This document shows positions 6,301 through 8,039 of a stretch of 8,039 nucleotides of DNA, piece by piece; position 1 is the stretch's first letter, and each line of letters starts with the position of its first letter. Origin of the DNA: CAMDBL01 sp964498125 (GTDB lineage Bacteria; Pseudomonadota; Alphaproteobacteria; Rhizobiales; Hyphomicrobiaceae); the NCBI GenBank assembly GCA_964498125.1, contig CAZCGE010000054.1, positions 1 through 8,039 of the forward strand, written 5' to 3'. Made by a program: the position numbers and the translations under genes. Under the pieces are notes generated by a model. It had not been told where the DNA came from and did no database searches. It saw nothing but the letters and a program-made list of their open reading frames with translations.

Positions 6301-7683
6301 TTAGGCCAAGGCCGCGCCTGACACGGGCAGAAGATCGGCGGGGCACCGCTCCACCGGGGCCCGCCCCCCCATCAGGGGAAGGGGTTGCTCGCCGAGCATA
6401 GCTTTGGCGACCACGTCGTGCGCCAACTTGGGATCAAGCGCATGCTCCGCGATCAAGTCGCGGCATTCCGCAACGATCAGATCCGCATCCTGCATGATCT
6501 TCAGCTCCTTGAAGCGGTCGTGCTGATGCAGACCCATGCTCTGGCCGACAATTTCAAGAAGATTGACGATGCGGAACGGCCAGTCGCGCTCGTGCGCGCA
6601 CAACGCGCGATGATCGGAATGATAGACCGCCACCAGCGCGTCGACGCCGGCGTCGCGCGCTGCTTCGAGCTCACTGAGCTCCAGCTCGCGCCGATATGCC
6701 GGAAGCACCGCAAGATTGACGCTCTGAAGGCCCACGGCCGGCCGATTGAGATCGACCAACGTCACGCCGGGGACCGATTGCAGGATGTCGGCGGCGGCTT
6801 CCATGACGCCGGCGACGCCGGGATGCTTGTGGAGAGCGACGCGCAGCTCGACCCGTTCTCGCAGGTGCGGCTTCAGGTTCTCGAGCTGAGCCCGCAAGAA
6901 GCGGATGAAGGGTGTTATTTCAAAAGGTCGCGCACCGCGTTGCCTCTCAATGGTCGGCAACGTCGTCTCGGTGAACTGGACGTAGCAGCTCGGACACCAG
7001 GAAAGCACCTGCCCCGATTTGCTGTGCGACATCTTCTCGATCGAAGTCGACCCCATGCGGCCGGACATATCCACATCGCCCGCGCGCATCTGCAGGATGC
7101 CGCAGCAATGGCTCGGCCCGCCCATCACCTGATAGCTGATGCCGAGCTTGTCCATCATGTCGAGAGCGAGCAACGCGATGTGCGGCGTCTTGAGGACGTT
7201 GCAGCCGGTGTAGAACACGAAATCTGGTGGCTCGCTCGGCCTCGATACCGATGCGGCGCCCTGCCCCAGCCGCTCCAGCACCGCCGCTTCAAGCTGCAGG
7301 CGCGACAGCACGGTAACCTCCCGACTGGTGTCGCGGTATCTCATCACTCCGTTGCGGCGCCGCTCGGGCAGTTCACCCTGGTTCTTCAGTATTGCAACGC
7401 GCGCCATGCCCAGCAGAAAGCGCGGATTGACGCCGTAGTCGCATGCCTTGATGCATTCGCCGCTGAGCATGCAGGACGCTGCCCACGTGCGGGAGGCGTC
7501 AGGGCCGTCGCCTGCGCGCAAGATGTCAAGCACGCCAGCAATCACGTCCTGCGGGCTCACCCCCGTGATGCCTGCTGGCTGGACGCTCGGACAGACCTCG
7601 ACGCACTTGCCGCAGCGTGTACATGCATCGAGCATGTGTTCGACGCGACCGCTAAGTGCCGCCTCGAAGGTCATACCGTTCAT
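6301..7683 (-). CDS. HdrD/GlpC-like (Fe-S)-binding oxidoreductase with CCG domain
   Basis: This 460-residue soluble protein is a likely electron carrier or catalytic partner subunit. The ATG at 7683-7681 follows AGGGGAG (7699-7693) by nine bases, which favours it over the ATG three codons later. Residues 21-31 give a full [4Fe-4S] motif CTRCGKCVEVC. The second motif, CMLSGECIKAC (71-81), has only three cysteines, with S74 where a cysteine is usual. A CCG domain follows with exact spacing C161-X31-C193-C194-G195-X34-C230-P-S-C233. The CCG domains of heterodisulfide reductase HdrB/HdrD bind a noncanonical cluster. The expected second CCG half (about 280-410) keeps the fold pattern but shows HKHPG where HDPC is usual, no CCG and only C362 (YHSDHRALC). 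Relatives include GlpC, LutA/GlcF-type and HdrD-like proteins. No membrane segment is visible. The substrate is unknown, and the convergent TRAP operon does not prove a shared pathway. Confidence 0.88.
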   Translation of the reverse strand: MNGMTFEAALSGRVEHMLDACTRCGKCVEVCPSVQPAGITGVSPQDVIAGVLDILRAGDGPDASRTWAASCMLSGECIKACDYGVNPRFLLGMARVAILKNQGELPERRRNGVMRYRDTSREVTVLSRLQLEAAVLERLGQGAASVSRPSEPPDFVFYTGCNVLKTPHIALLALDMMDKLGISYQVMGGPSHCCGILQMRAGDVDMSGRMGSTSIEKMSHSKSGQVLSWCPSCYVQFTETTLPTIERQRGARPFEITPFIRFLRAQLENLKPHLRERVELRVALHKHPGVAGVMEAAADILQSVPGVTLVDLNRPAVGLQSVNLAVLPAYRRELELSELEAARDAGVDALVAVYHSDHRALCAHERDWPFRIVNLLEIVGQSMGLHQHDRFKELKIMQDADLIVAECRDLIAEHALDPKLAHDVVAKAMLGEQPLPLMGGRAPVERCPADLLPVSGAALA

Positions 7684-7692
7684 CAGCGGCGA

Positions 7693-7699
7693 CTCCCCT
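7693..7699 (-). promoter_or_regulatory. Ribosome-binding site of the Fe-S protein gene
   Basis: On the minus strand AGGGGAG lies nine bases before the ATG at 7683. This favours the first of the two nearby in-frame ATG codons. Confidence 0.65.
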
Positions 7700-7769
7700 G
7701 GTACTGGCTAATCCTTATCACATTGCATTTGCGAAGCATTCGATGTCGGAGTTGGGTCACGAGCACGCG

Positions 7770-8039
7770 TGATGATGCCATGCCGGTGACGGTCGGTCCA
7801 TATCCGAAACCTGAATGTCGGGGAACGCAAGCGGAACGAGTCAGCACGACACCCAGCTCCGGACGCGCGCCCGTCTCGGCCCCATCTCAGGTCCGGGCCA
7901 CGGAACGAAGGCGCTACGCGCCAGCCTGTGGCGGGCAGGGGCCGGTAGCGGGCAGCGGGCAGCGGAGCGCAGGATAGGCTCGGTAACGGAATGGGAAGTG
8001 CCTTGTCGTGAGGATCGAGGGGTCAAGAACCTCCACCTC
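7770..8039 (+). ncRNA. Possible 5' portion of a group II intron or other structured RNA (tentative)
   Basis: The plus strand shows features that recall domain I of group II introns: a run TATCCGAAACCTGAATGTCG followed by GGGAACGCAAGCGGAACGAG (7801-7840), several strong hairpins and no coding frame. Hairpins include GGCGC-TAC-GCGCC (about 7910-7922) and, at the right edge, a two-tier helix with GAGG/CCTC pairs around GGTCAAGAA. A canonical GTGYG intron start is not obvious; the nearest candidate is GTGATG near 7769. The maturase gene would lie beyond the window. This is recognition by resemblance only, and it could equally be an unrelated GC-rich leader or spacer. Confidence 0.27.
7947..7966. 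repeat. Short tandem repeat, AGCGGGC x 2.7
   Basis: Two full copies and one partial copy of AGCGGGC run head to tail (7947-7953, 7954-7960, 7961-7965). Seven-base spacing does not suit a coding repeat here, and no function is apparent. It may reflect replication slippage. Confidence 0.6.

Larger units (their letters stand above)
7700..8039. other. Non-coding right end, no supported gene
   Basis: No frame in this stretch has a plausible start, ribosome-binding site and protein-like composition together. A 61-codon minus-strand frame at 7841-8026 is rich in Arg, Ser and Pro and looks accidental. The first 50 bases are less GC-rich and should contain the promoter of the Fe-S protein gene on the minus strand, but no convincing -35/-10 pair could be fixed. 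The remainder looks like structured RNA and has its own entry. Confidence 0.5.

Noticed and set aside
6385..7977. 530-codon plus-strand open frame opposite the Fe-S protein
   Set aside because: It is antisense to a gene with clear CCG and ferredoxin motifs, and the translation resembles no family.
1265..8039. Possible novel defence or secretion system
   Set aside because: No toxin, nuclease, helicase, phage or secretion gene is present; the intact genes are a transporter and a redox protein of known families.

Overview
The window is GC-rich, with codon use and gene families typical of an alphaproteobacterium of the Hyphomicrobiales type (Bradyrhizobium-like). This placement is inferred from the style of the proteins and the decayed mobile elements, not from a marker gene. 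No RNA gene, CRISPR array or complete mobile element is visible, and nothing here amounts to a clearly new multigene system.

Layout. Positions 1-822 (+) hold the 3' end of a topoisomerase III-type (type IA) DNA topoisomerase whose start lies off the left edge. A small cupin protein follows at 884-1264 (+). Positions 1265-2742 form a graveyard of mobile and broken DNA. It contains the 3' half of a group II intron on the minus strand (maturase C-terminus plus RNA domains V and VI), about 120 bases of unassigned sequence, a scrap of about 34 codons from the TolB/FlgO-like region of an adenylate-cyclase/TPR protein, and an IS transposase remnant with one internal deletion and two frame changes.

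Next comes the one clear functional unit: a two-gene TAXI-type TRAP transporter operon. It encodes a secreted solute-binding protein (2743-3906) and a fused 4TM/12TM permease (4045-6126). The periplasmic protein would capture an organic acid-like solute and hand it to the permease, which imports it using an ion gradient; the substrate cannot be read from the sequence. Converging on this operon from the minus strand is a 460-residue iron-sulfur protein of the HdrD/GlpC kind (6301-7683). It has one perfect CCG domain, one cysteine-poor second CCG-like half and an incomplete second ferredoxin motif. It is probably an electron-transfer subunit or an oxidoreductase partner.

The right-hand 356 bases (7684-8039) have no convincing gene. 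Part of this stretch looks like structured RNA and may be the 5' part of another group II intron running off the window, but that is tentative.

The most useful points for a reader are these. The transposase remnant is open in frame with the TRAP binding protein, so an automatic call would give a false 494-residue protein without an N-terminal signal peptide. The left mobile zone is a mosaic of at least three unrelated broken fragments. The Fe-S protein has an unusual ligand pattern.
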